Assembly (NCBI GenBank): GCA_910579205.1
Contig: CAJTTD010000012.1
Span: forward strand, 1 to 18,668
Direction of reading: 5' to 3'
From: an uncultured Christensenella sp.
Lineage (GTDB): Bacteria; Bacillota; Clostridia; Christensenellales; Pumilibacteraceae
DNA: 18,668 bases
Shown: positions 5,272 through 13,343 of the stretch, piece by piece
Position numbering within the stretch: position 1 is the first letter of the stretch
Layout of the letters: each line of letters begins with the position of its first letter
Position numbers and translations under genes: made by a program
The notes under the pieces: generated by a model
What the model saw: the letters and a program-made list of their open reading frames with translations, nothing else
The model's database searches: none
Told to the model about the DNA's origin: nothing

Positions 5272-8200
5272 TCAAATTTCCATCAGTTTACCGAGTATAA
5301 ACGAATATAAGTACGCTTTTTTTACCTTGTACGGCGTTACCCGTTCTACGGCGGTGCAATACGCCTTTAACTGCGTTCTGTACGCGTCGCTCGCAAGACG
5401 GTCGGGCGTGGTCGTTTTGTAGTCCACTATCGTTGCGCTTCCGTCATTATGCACGATCAAAAGATCGATAACGCCTTGAACGAGCATGCTCTCCACGCTC
5501 CCGCCGCCGCTTATTTCATCCAAAGGCATGTCCGCTATGAAGTAGCGTTCCTTGGCATAAAACGCGCACCCATCGGTAAGCTCGCGCATGACTGTCGCCG
5601 CATGAAGTATCTCGTCGCCGTCCACAAGCTCCGCGTTTTCGCAATCGCGCTTTACAGCATCGAAATCGGGCGATGAAAAATCTATCAGTTCCATGGCGCG
5701 GTGGTATGCCGTGCCGCGCAGTTTGGATAGCGCAGCGCCGTCCGCATCGGATCTTGCGGCAGACTTGCCGCGCGGGCGCACCGAGTAAACGTCGTCGCCG
5801 CTATGCGCTCTGTCGTCGTCGGTGAGAACGGGCGCGGCGGAGGTATAGTCCTCGTCCGAGTATTCGGCGAGCGCGGTAACGCACGTCTTTATAGGTCTGT
5901 CGTGTCCTACGTATTTAAACTCGCAACGCGCTTTTACCGCCGAATATATACTTTCGTCGAGCGGACCTTCGGCGCGCGGGGCAGCGGTCGAGCTCTCGGG
6001 CGGCGCGACGACGGCGGGAGTTACCGCGCCCATAAAATCGAGCTCGCAACGCGCCCGTCGAGGATCGCTCGACGATCTTTTTCCGTTTATTCCGCACACG
6101 GTAAGCTTGCGCTTGGCGCGCGTCAACGCCACGTAAAACAGTCTAAGCTCTTCCTGTCTTAGCCTATCGGGACCTTTTACGCTTTCCAGCAGCCAAGGCG
6201 CGCTCGGCAGCATTTTGTGTTCTATAGCGTCGGGGATCTTGCACGCCGCGCCGTTCTCCGTCGCTATCACTTTATCGTAACTGTCGGACAATACGAATCC
6301 GTGCGACGCGTCCGCCACTATAACGTAATCGAACTCCAATCCCTTGGACGCGTGTATCGTCGTTATCGTAACGCTGTCGCCCCCCGCATTGACGTCGAGT
6401 TCAAAATCCGATCTGTCGCAAAAATCTATAAGCGCGTTTACGTCGCAATGTCTGTTTGCCGCGTAGCTTATGAGCGCTTCCACAGCTTCCGCCGAACCGC
6501 CCGCGTCGAAAACATACTGGAAGTAATCTATCTTGGACGTTATGTAGCCCAGCGTGTCCGCGCTGTCATGGGTATCCGAATATTTCAAAAACTCCTCGCG
6601 CAGAGCGTAAAATCTGTCGAGCTTTTCCCGCAGCTCGCCCTTATAGTTTTCCGCCTTTTGCCAAAACGCGTAAGACTCGCGCCCGCCGCCCGAAACGTAC
6701 GGCTTGACATGCCGAGCGCGAGCTATACGCTCGCCCGTTTGCGCGACGGACAGCAGCTCTTCGTCCGAAAAACCGCCCATGGGCGAACGCAACGCAGTGT
6801 ACAGCGGTATATCGTCCGATCTGTTATCCACATAGCGCAGTATGCCGAGAAGAGCAACGGCTTCGGGATAATCGGACAGCTTGGACTTTTTGCCGACTGT
6901 GCATGCTATTCCCGCTTTTTTAAAAGCTGCGGCGAGCTTTGCGCAAAATTCGGTGCGAGCCGAGCGCACAAGCACGGCTATAGAACCCAAGTTCGGCTCT
7001 GTTGCGGTGCGCAGCCAATCGAGCACGCGCGACACTATAAACGCCGCTTGACCGTCGTACCCGCTCGCCTTTCCCGCCGACTTTACTACCGAATATACGC
7101 CGTCCTCATGTATGTCAGAACATTCTTTGCCGTTGCCGTCGGCACGCTCCACAAGGCAATATTCGGCTTCGCCCGCGCTCTCCACCGTCGCGACAAGCTT
7201 GTCCGTTGAATAATCTGCGCCGCCGAATTCGTCCGTCATCAACCCGCCGAAGACGTTATTTATAAACTCTATCACTTGCGGCGACGAGCGGTAGTTTCGG
7301 TTGAGCGCGACAAACGTGTAGTCGGGGTCTACCGTCGCATCCTTGAAATATTTGGGATTGCACCGTCTGAACGCATATATCGACTGCTTGATATCGCCCA
7401 CGAGAAACATTTCCGCGCCGCAGTCTTTAAGATCGCGCGAGATAGCGGCTTGCAGCGGATTTATGTCTTGGTACTCGTCTATGAACACATATTTTATTCT
7501 TTGCGCAAGCTCCGCTCGCGCACCTTCGTCTTTGAGCACGCGCCGAGCGCCGTGTTCGAGATCGGTATAATCTATCTTGCCGAGCGCGGATTTTCTCTTG
7601 GAATACCTTTCGAGCGCGTCGAGCGCCACACTTTTGAGCGCGGCGGAGTACGGCGCGCTGTCCGCGTTTTTCGCCGCCGTAACGGTATCGATGAACTCTC
7701 TGTACGACGCGCAATCTTTTTTCAAACGCTTGAATTCGTCGTTTATGACGTCGCGGTAATCTCCGCAAGCGCGGTGCGACGTGCGGCGTATTTCGTCCGC
7801 GTATCCGTCCATATACGGGATAAGATCGTCCGCGGCTTTTAACAGAGCGTCGAGCTTAGCCGCTTGCATATCGGCTTTAATGGATGCTATGCGTTCCGCT
7901 AATTGCGCGCGACGAAAAGCCGCTATGCCGTCAAGCTCGCCGAACACGCTGCTATCGGGCGCGGTCTCCGTCAAATATTTGCGCGGCTCGGGAAGAGACA
8001 GCGCAAGATCCAAAATACGCCCTATCGTTTTGACTACGCCGTCATCGTTACGCCTTGAAGAGAGCGCGTCGTACATGCGCATAAAATACTCTTCGCCGTT
8101 TTCCGCAGCTTTAGCCACCGCCGCCTTTATGTCCGAATACTTGAGCGACTCGGCTTCATTCTCCTCGACTACGCTCGCAGACGGGTCTATGCCCGCCGCG

Positions 8201-8535
8201 TAAAAATAAGTCTTGACGAGCCGTTGGCAAAAGCTGTGCAATGTGCCTATATCGCAGATAGCCATGTCGTCCGCTGCGCGCGCGGCTTTGTCCGCGGCGG
8301 CTGGATCGCGCTTGAGCTTGACCAAACGTTCGGCGAGTTTTACGCGAATATCCGCGGCGGCTGCGCGCGTAAAAGTTACAATGAGCATTTCGTCGAGCTT
8401 TGCGCCGCTCAGCAGCTTGCGCACTATGCGTTCTATCATGACGGTGGTCTTGCCGCTGCCCGCGCCCGCCGACACTATTACGTTTCCGTCCGTTTCTATC
8501 GCTTTTTTCTGTTCGGGTGAAAACTCCACGATCAC
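5272..8535 (-). CDS. addA: ATP-dependent helicase/nuclease subunit A (AddA)
   Basis: Motor and nuclease subunit of the AddAB enzyme, which resects double-strand DNA ends for RecA. The product is 1087 residues, somewhat shorter than the ~1230 of B. subtilis AddA. SF1 UvrD-type motifs appear in order: Walker A SAGAGSGKTT (22-31), Walker B DEYQD (353-357), QSIYAFR (384-390), NYRSS (414-418), TTIHASKGLEF (725-735) and YVALTRAKRK (801-810). The C-terminal PD-(D/E)XK nuclease has H945 (GTAYHRA), D1024 (GVIDLL), D1038 and K1040 (VDYKTT), then QLKAY (1055). The start is a GTG overlapping the addB stop (GTGA, 4 bases), fixed by the FSPEQKKAI opening typical of the family. The G-rich stretch just upstream (GGGGGGGA) can act as Shine-Dalgarno. 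It is translationally coupled to addB. Confidence 0.96.
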   Translation of the reverse strand: MIVEFSPEQKKAIETDGNVIVSAGAGSGKTTVMIERIVRKLLSGAKLDEMLIVTFTRAAAADIRVKLAERLVKLKRDPAAADKAARAADDMAICDIGTLHSFCQRLVKTYFYAAGIDPSASVVEENEAESLKYSDIKAAVAKAAENGEEYFMRMYDALSSRRNDDGVVKTIGRILDLALSLPEPRKYLTETAPDSSVFGELDGIAAFRRAQLAERIASIKADMQAAKLDALLKAADDLIPYMDGYADEIRRTSHRACGDYRDVINDEFKRLKKDCASYREFIDTVTAAKNADSAPYSAALKSVALDALERYSKRKSALGKIDYTDLEHGARRVLKDEGARAELAQRIKYVFIDEYQDINPLQAAISRDLKDCGAEMFLVGDIKQSIYAFRRCNPKYFKDATVDPDYTFVALNRNYRSSPQVIEFINNVFGGLMTDEFGGADYSTDKLVATVESAGEAEYCLVERADGNGKECSDIHEDGVYSVVKSAGKASGYDGQAAFIVSRVLDWLRTATEPNLGSIAVLVRSARTEFCAKLAAAFKKAGIACTVGKKSKLSDYPEAVALLGILRYVDNRSDDIPLYTALRSPMGGFSDEELLSVAQTGERIARARHVKPYVSGGGRESYAFWQKAENYKGELREKLDRFYALREEFLKYSDTHDSADTLGYITSKIDYFQYVFDAGGSAEAVEALISYAANRHCDVNALIDFCDRSDFELDVNAGGDSVTITTIHASKGLEFDYVIVADASHGFVLSDSYDKVIATENGAACKIPDAIEHKMLPSAPWLLESVKGPDRLRQEELRLFYVALTRAKRKLTVCGINGKRSSSDPRRARCELDFMGAVTPAVVAPPESSTAAPRAEGPLDESIYSAVKARCEFKYVGHDRPIKTCVTALAEYSDEDYTSAAPVLTDDDRAHSGDDVYSVRPRGKSAARSDADGAALSKLRGTAYHRAMELIDFSSPDFDAVKRDCENAELVDGDEILHAATVMRELTDGCAFYAKERYFIADMPLDEISGGGSVESMLVQGVIDLLIVHNDGSATIVDYKTTTPDRLASDAYRTQLKAYCTAVERVTPYKVKKAYLYSFILGKLMEI

Positions 8536-11279
8536 TGTTCCCCCCCATCCGCAGTTTCATCATCGGGCAAGCCGCGAAGCTTGCGTCCGCCCACGCATAC
8601 GCCGCCGTATGCGCAGTATTCGCACGCGTTTTCGGACGGCGCGCGTTCTATATAGCCGTCGTTTATCTCGTCTGCGGCAACGCCCGCGACGCGCACAGCG
8701 CTGTCTATAAGCCGCGCAAAGTCGCGCTCTTCCATGAGCGACGCCGAAGGCCGCTTAAACGCCGTCGCGCCGCTACCGTCTATCTTGAGCTGCGCGGCAA
8801 TAACGGACGACGGTTCGCCGCTCATGAGCGAGCTGTCGTAGTCGAGCGCTACCGCTTCGTCCTTTACCATGCAGCCCGAAAGCCGCGTATCGTTATCGTC
8901 GTACAGTTTGCGCAGCGGCATGTAAAACATGCCCGTAACGTTTTTGCCTTGGAGCGCGGCGGCGTACATGGGCAGTTGCAGGTCGCTTCCGTCCGCGCAT
9001 TTTTTAAAGTCGAATTTTTTATTGCCCGTCTTATAATCGATAATGCGCGCATCGTTGCCGCAAACGTCCACGCGGTCTATAACGCCCACGAAATCCGCTC
9101 CGCACGCACCGAGTTTTATGTTCCCGCCGAACGAATATTCGGTCAGTTCGGGGCGGTACTTGCCCGCTTCGATTATATTCTTGTTGGCATTGGCATAATC
9201 GCACGCGTCGCGCACGAGCCTTTCCCGCTCTATCCCGTCGATCTCCCGCCCCGTCTCGGCGAGTATGTCCGTTATCATGCCCTCTACCGCGTCGCGCGAA
9301 CAGTCGAGCGTTCCGCTCCCTATAAAACGCTTCATAAACTCATGCACGATAAGACCGAAGTCGGGCGCGCTCATGCCGCCGCGCCGCCGCTCTTTAAGCC
9401 CCACCGAGTCGGACAAAAACCGCTTATACGGGCAAGCGAACCAATGCGTAAGCTCGCTCACCGACAGCGCTTTTTTCCCCGCGCCGTCTACGCGTTCCGT
9501 AAACGGCGCAGCCGTTATCGCTCTGTCGCCCGCCGCTTTAGCCACCGCTGCAGAATGCGAAGTAAGCCCGCGAGCAGCCACTTCTCGCGCCGCGGAGGGC
9601 GTGCATGCAACGCGCGCAATAAGCGACGCGTCGTTGCTTCCGTATAGCGCCGCCCATTCTTCCGCGTGATCGTATTCCTTTAAGTTTGACGCGTATTCCG
9701 ATAAAAACGCCGAACGTCTGCCGCCGCCCGCAGTTACGTACGAACAAAACACGCTCTCGGCGTTGGCTATGACCGCGGCAAGTTCCATGCGGTCTCTGCG
9801 ATTCTGTTCGCGCACCGACGGCTCTATCGCGCCGCCCGTTGCGGCAAGCTCAGCATCGCTTAAAAGCCCGCTGTCCTTTGTGGGCACGGGCAATACCCCT
9901 TCGTTAAAATCTACTATAAACAGCGCCTTGCACCGCGTCATTCTGAGCGCAGACGGCGCGCATACAAACACGCGGTCGTCTCTTCGCGGCAGCGACTTGA
10001 CCGACACCGCGCGAGCGGAAGAAAAAAACGCGGCGGCGTCCGTATCGAAATCGCCCGCGCCGTATTTGCGTATGAGCGATACTAGCGAGCGCACCGGTCC
10101 TACCGCGTCTGTGCCGTCCGCGTACAGCCGCGCGCCTATGCCGTCGAAATCGCAGTAGTCCATGACCGCGTCGCATGCGTCGGCGAAATCACCGTCAAAC
10201 TTATCGAGTATTTGCAAAGCCCTTGTCCGCGCTTTTTCTGCGCAACTGTCGCCCGTTTTGCGCTCGCAAACCCCGTACTCCGCGCCGCGCTCGGCGAGCG
10301 CGTTTTGCAGCATTTCGGCGGCGCGACGGTCGCATCCCGAAAACGGATTTTTGCACAGCGCTACGAGCGAGCGAGCGTCGCCCGACGTTTTAAGTTTGTA
10401 CAGCGCGGACAGCATGGCGAGCGGCGGCGTATCTATCAAAGCGTCGCTCGTGTCGGCATAAAAGTCTATCTCGTATTCGCGCAATATGCGGCAGAGCGTG
10501 CGCGACTCGGTGCACACGACGGACACGTCTCCGTACTTGCCGCCTTTGTAAACGTAGTCGCGTATGCGCGACGCCACCGATTTGTACTGAGAAACGGCGT
10601 CGGGCGCGCGATAAACGGTGAGCGGCTTACAGCACTGCGCCGCTTCCGCGTCGAACAGCGCGAACGACCGCGCGCATTTCTCGAGCCGTTTAAAAACGTC
10701 TTTATTGAGCTTTGTGGCGTTGGCATAGCCTATGGCGTAAAAATGCGTGTTTACTATAAGCGGATCGCCGCTCGCCCGCGCTATCAAGTCCTTAAGTCTG
10801 TCGGGCGGATCGCTGCTGTCTTGCTTGAGAATATCGTATCTGTTTTTTATGACCGAAAGATCGTGCAGTTTGGCGCTTGTCGCGCCGTCGGCTTTAAGCC
10901 CGTCGAATTCCACGCCGCTCGCCGCCGCTTGAAGTATGGCGGCGTAAGCTTCGCGCGCAAAATCGGGAAAATTCGCCGCGCGTTTATAGTATGTAAGTTC
11001 GTCTTTGACTTCCGCCACGGCGCGCGCCGCCAGCATAACTCCGCCTTCTTTGGACAATATCTTCGCGTTGCCGTTTACCCTTCTGCAAAGCCGCGACAGC
11101 GTAAGCACTTCGAGATCGAGCGCGCCGCCGTTTTTAAACAGTGCGTTTTCCACCTGAAGCGTATAACGGTCGGGAGTAAGAACTATATGGTACTCGTCGG
11201 GCTTGAATTTTCTGCAGTCGAGAGTCTTTTTCAGCGCGTCAAGCGCGTCGGGATAGCTTTTGTAATACTGAACGGTCAT
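8532..11279 (-). CDS. addB: ATP-dependent helicase/nuclease subunit B (AddB/RexB type)
   Basis: Partner of AddA, contributing the second nuclease and an inactive helicase-like scaffold that senses recombination hotspots in known systems. The product is 915 residues against about 1160 in B. subtilis. The C-terminal nuclease is intact: H646 (GLIVHEF), D735 (GVIDRVD), D748/K750 (IDYKTG) and Q768. The four cysteines expected to hold the 4Fe-4S cluster are present: C616 (ACPYKRF), C886, C889 and C895 (CxxCx5C). No Walker A (GxxGxGKT) is visible in the N-terminal part where B. subtilis AddB has one, so it resembles RexB-type subunits. It is the first gene of the pair. A TTGCTT-N17-TATAAT promoter ends six bases before the ATG, so the mRNA is probably leaderless. 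It is divergent from the lipoprotein gene. Confidence 0.94.
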   Translation of the reverse strand: MTVQYYKSYPDALDALKKTLDCRKFKPDEYHIVLTPDRYTLQVENALFKNGGALDLEVLTLSRLCRRVNGNAKILSKEGGVMLAARAVAEVKDELTYYKRAANFPDFAREAYAAILQAAASGVEFDGLKADGATSAKLHDLSVIKNRYDILKQDSSDPPDRLKDLIARASGDPLIVNTHFYAIGYANATKLNKDVFKRLEKCARSFALFDAEAAQCCKPLTVYRAPDAVSQYKSVASRIRDYVYKGGKYGDVSVVCTESRTLCRILREYEIDFYADTSDALIDTPPLAMLSALYKLKTSGDARSLVALCKNPFSGCDRRAAEMLQNALAERGAEYGVCERKTGDSCAEKARTRALQILDKFDGDFADACDAVMDYCDFDGIGARLYADGTDAVGPVRSLVSLIRKYGAGDFDTDAAAFFSSARAVSVKSLPRRDDRVFVCAPSALRMTRCKALFIVDFNEGVLPVPTKDSGLLSDAELAATGGAIEPSVREQNRRDRMELAAVIANAESVFCSYVTAGGGRRSAFLSEYASNLKEYDHAEEWAALYGSNDASLIARVACTPSAAREVAARGLTSHSAAVAKAAGDRAITAAPFTERVDGAGKKALSVSELTHWFACPYKRFLSDSVGLKERRRGGMSAPDFGLIVHEFMKRFIGSGTLDCSRDAVEGMITDILAETGREIDGIERERLVRDACDYANANKNIIEAGKYRPELTEYSFGGNIKLGACGADFVGVIDRVDVCGNDARIIDYKTGNKKFDFKKCADGSDLQLPMYAAALQGKNVTGMFYMPLRKLYDDNDTRLSGCMVKDEAVALDYDSSLMSGEPSSVIAAQLKIDGSGATAFKRPSASLMEERDFARLIDSAVRVAGVAADEINDGYIERAPSENACEYCAYGGVCVGGRKLRGLPDDETADGGEQ

Positions 11280-11285
11280 GATCCT

Positions 11286-11314
11286 ATTATACAGACATCG
11301 CAGCCAAAAAGCAA
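11286..11314 (-). promoter_or_regulatory. Promoter of addBA, leaderless geometry
   Basis: On the minus strand, TTGCTT (11314-11309), a 17-base spacer and TATAAT (11291-11286) are followed by AGGATC and the addB ATG (11279). The predicted +1 is the A of the ATG. AGGA lies only two bases from the ATG, too close to act as a normal Shine-Dalgarno. Confidence 0.75.
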
Positions 11315-11332
11315 GTTATATCGGATAATCGG

Positions 11333-11361
11333 TTGCCTTTCGCGAGCGATTGTGCTAAAAT
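11333..11361 (+). promoter_or_regulatory. Promoter of the lipoprotein gene, leaderless geometry
   Basis: TTGCCT (11333-11338), a 17-base spacer and TAAAAT (11356-11361) are followed by ACCACC and the ATG at 11368. The predicted +1 is the A of the ATG, and no Shine-Dalgarno is present. It is back to back with the addB promoter; the two -35 elements are 18 bases apart. Confidence 0.72.
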
Positions 11362-11367
11362 ACCACC

Positions 11368-12363
11368 ATGAATACAAAATCCAAAAGCAAAATATTTTCG
11401 ATAGGTCTCGCCGTAGCGTCGGTCGCGCTTTGCGGTTGCAAAACTCCGGTTACCGAATCGTTTGAGGCGACGCGGCCTTGGCACGACACGGGCGCGTCAT
11501 ACGAAAAACTCGTATACGATGTAAACATTTACGACGTGCGGGACGGCTCGGAAGAAGATAAACGCAAAGTAATAGCGCAAGGCGGGCTTGTTTACGAACT
11601 GACCGAACAGACGCGCGTTGACGGCTCTATAAACTATTCTCGGCTACGATCGGATTTTAGCGTAACGTATAACGATGAGGCTTCCGAAGCCGAGCGCGGG
11701 CTCACCGACCGCATAACAAACTCCGTAGAGTTCCAGTCGGACAGTCTTATAACTTCTTACATGCAAAAAAGCGTGGAGCTTGCCGACAGAGAGGGCGCAA
11801 CTAATAATTCATATTCGATCGAAGCGGATTATTTCGGCACACACAAAGCGACGCTCACCATGACGGGCAAGGACGACGCTCAGCCGCAGACCATGACCAT
11901 CCCCAACAACACATATCGCGATAACGAGATGATGTATTACCTCGCCCGCGCGACGGCAATAAACAAGGGTGCGACTACTAACTTCAACATGACGAATCTT
12001 TTCGATTCGTTTATCAAAGGCGAGTTTACCGTGTACGGCATGACCGCGTCCGCGGGTTCGGAAACAGCTACCGTCGATATAGGCGATTGGGTAAAAGATC
12101 ACGGCGTGGAAGCGGTAACGGACGAAGAACAAAACACCTCGTATCCCGTGCCTTGTTATTACGTTACGATAATGATAAACGAAGCCAAACACGGTCCGCC
12201 GCACTACGTGTATTATTCGGAAAAGCCTTTTACCGACGGCGGAAAGGAACACAAAAAGATCCCCGTCAAAATATTCTATTACGAATACTACGGAAGCAAA
12301 GCGTCCAAAATGACCGAGTTCGTGCTTACGTCTTGCTCGTTTGAAAATACGGCAAACGATTGA
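11368..12363 (+). CDS. Secreted lipoprotein of unknown function
   Basis: This 331-residue protein has a lipoprotein signal: basic start (NTKSKSK), hydrophobic stretch (FSIGLAVASVAL) and lipobox LCGC with the lipidated cysteine at C24 (C22 also present). The mature part is predicted to lie outside the membrane and is rich in Thr, Tyr and Asp with alternating polar/hydrophobic stretches that suggest beta structure. The pattern of a Tyr/Leu-rich segment (MMYYLARATAI) followed by GPPHYVYYSEK and KKIPVKI recalls DUF3108-like beta-barrel lipoproteins, but this is only an impression. Two further cysteines (in PVPCYYV and LTSCSFE) could form a disulfide. The ATP-grasp gene follows 36 bases downstream with no terminator between, so the two are probably cotranscribed. 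Confidence 0.85.
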   Translation: MNTKSKSKIFSIGLAVASVALCGCKTPVTESFEATRPWHDTGASYEKLVYDVNIYDVRDGSEEDKRKVIAQGGLVYELTEQTRVDGSINYSRLRSDFSVTYNDEASEAERGLTDRITNSVEFQSDSLITSYMQKSVELADREGATNNSYSIEADYFGTHKATLTMTGKDDAQPQTMTIPNNTYRDNEMMYYLARATAINKGATTNFNMTNLFDSFIKGEFTVYGMTASAGSETATVDIGDWVKDHGVEAVTDEEQNTSYPVPCYYVTIMINEAKHGPPHYVYYSEKPFTDGGKEHKKIPVKIFYYEYYGSKASKMTEFVLTSCSFENTAND

Positions 12364-12399
12364 CGGTACGAAATATCGATTGACGCCCGATATACTACT

Positions 12400-13290
12400 A
12401 TGCGCGATCTCAAAGGACTTATATTGATAAACGCCTATGCGCCTTCGCTCCGCACGCACCAAATCGTGCGGTTTACGCAAGAATTCGAGCGGCGCGGCGT
12501 TTTTGTAGAAGTTAAGCGGAACGACTTTTTCCCCGCGCAAGTTTCGCACGGGAAAATTGCCGCGCATTTAGATCATGATTTCTGCCTTTATCTCGATAAA
12601 GACAAATACCTGTCGCAAATGCTCGAGGCGAGCGGCGTAAGGCTGTTTAACAGCGCCAAAGCCGTTGCCGACTGCGACGACAAGATGCAAACGCACATCG
12701 CGCTGTCGGACTTGAACATACCCATGCCGCAAACGATGCCCGGTCTTTTATGCTACGACAAAACGGCAAAGATAGACTCTTCCGTTTTGGACCATGTAGA
12801 GCGCACGCTCGGCTACCCCGTTATAATAAAGCAGTCTTACGGCTCGCTCGGCAAGGGCGTTTTCAAAGCGGACGACCGCAGCGCGCTCGAGAGAATAGCA
12901 AACGAAGTAAAGCTCACTTCCCACCTATTCCAGCAATATATAGCGGAGTCGCACGGCAAGGATATGCGCGTTATCGTTGTGGGCGGACACGCCGTCGGCG
13001 GGATCGTGCGCATGTCGGACGGCGATTTTCGTTCCAATATCGGGCTGGGCGCGCATGCCGAAAAAACGGAAGTACCCGCGGAAATAAAAGAAACAGCGGA
13101 GCGCGCCGCGACAGCGCTCGGGCTCGATTACTGCGGGATAGATTTTTTGCTCGGCAAACAGCCGCTTCTTTGCGAAGTCAATTCCAACGCGTTTTTCGAA
13201 GCGTTTGAGCAAACGACGGGCATAAACGTGGCGGGTCTTTACGTCGAACATATTTTAAAAACTATGTCAAAAAAACGGACGCGCACATAA
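12400..13290 (+). CDS. RimK-type ATP-grasp ligase
   Basis: Predicted ATP-dependent carboxylate-amine ligase of 296 residues, in the RimK/LysX branch that adds glutamate or other amino acids to proteins, peptides or cofactors. Visible features are the opening LKGLILINAY typical of small RimK-like enzymes, ATP-contacting K144 in YPVIIKQSYG, the glycine-rich loop GSLGKGVF (148-155), QQYI (178-181), R190 in KDMRVIVVGG, and the metal-binding end with D248 (GIDFL), E259 and N261 (CEVNSN), then TGINVAG. The acceptor cannot be told from sequence. There is no Shine-Dalgarno. A TATACT lies only three bases before the ATG without a -35, so translation may depend on readthrough from the lipoprotein gene. 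The alternative name 'alpha-L-glutamate ligase family' fits equally. Confidence 0.9.
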   Translation: MRDLKGLILINAYAPSLRTHQIVRFTQEFERRGVFVEVKRNDFFPAQVSHGKIAAHLDHDFCLYLDKDKYLSQMLEASGVRLFNSAKAVADCDDKMQTHIALSDLNIPMPQTMPGLLCYDKTAKIDSSVLDHVERTLGYPVIIKQSYGSLGKGVFKADDRSALERIANEVKLTSHLFQQYIAESHGKDMRVIVVGGHAVGGIVRMSDGDFRSNIGLGAHAEKTEVPAEIKETAERAATALGLDYCGIDFLLGKQPLLCEVNSNAFFEAFEQTTGINVAGLYVEHILKTMSKKRTRT

Positions 13291-13319
13291 TTGACAAAAT
13301 ATACTGTTTGTGATAAAGT
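13291..13319 (+). promoter_or_regulatory. Promoter of the hybrid histidine kinase gene
   Basis: TTGACA (13291-13296) begins at the base after the ATP-grasp stop codon. A 17-base spacer leads to TAAAGT (13314-13319). Transcription would start near 13326, just ahead of the strong Shine-Dalgarno GGGAGG (13333-13338), which lies 5 bases before the ATG. Confidence 0.75.
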
Positions 13320-13343
13320 AATATAAAAAATCGGGAGGATACT

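Noticed and set aside
10212..11465. Long ORFs antisense to addB and addA (also at 6217-7209 and 8517-9647)
   Set aside because: These are compositional shadows of well-supported genes, with Arg/Ala-rich non-protein-like translations and no start signals.
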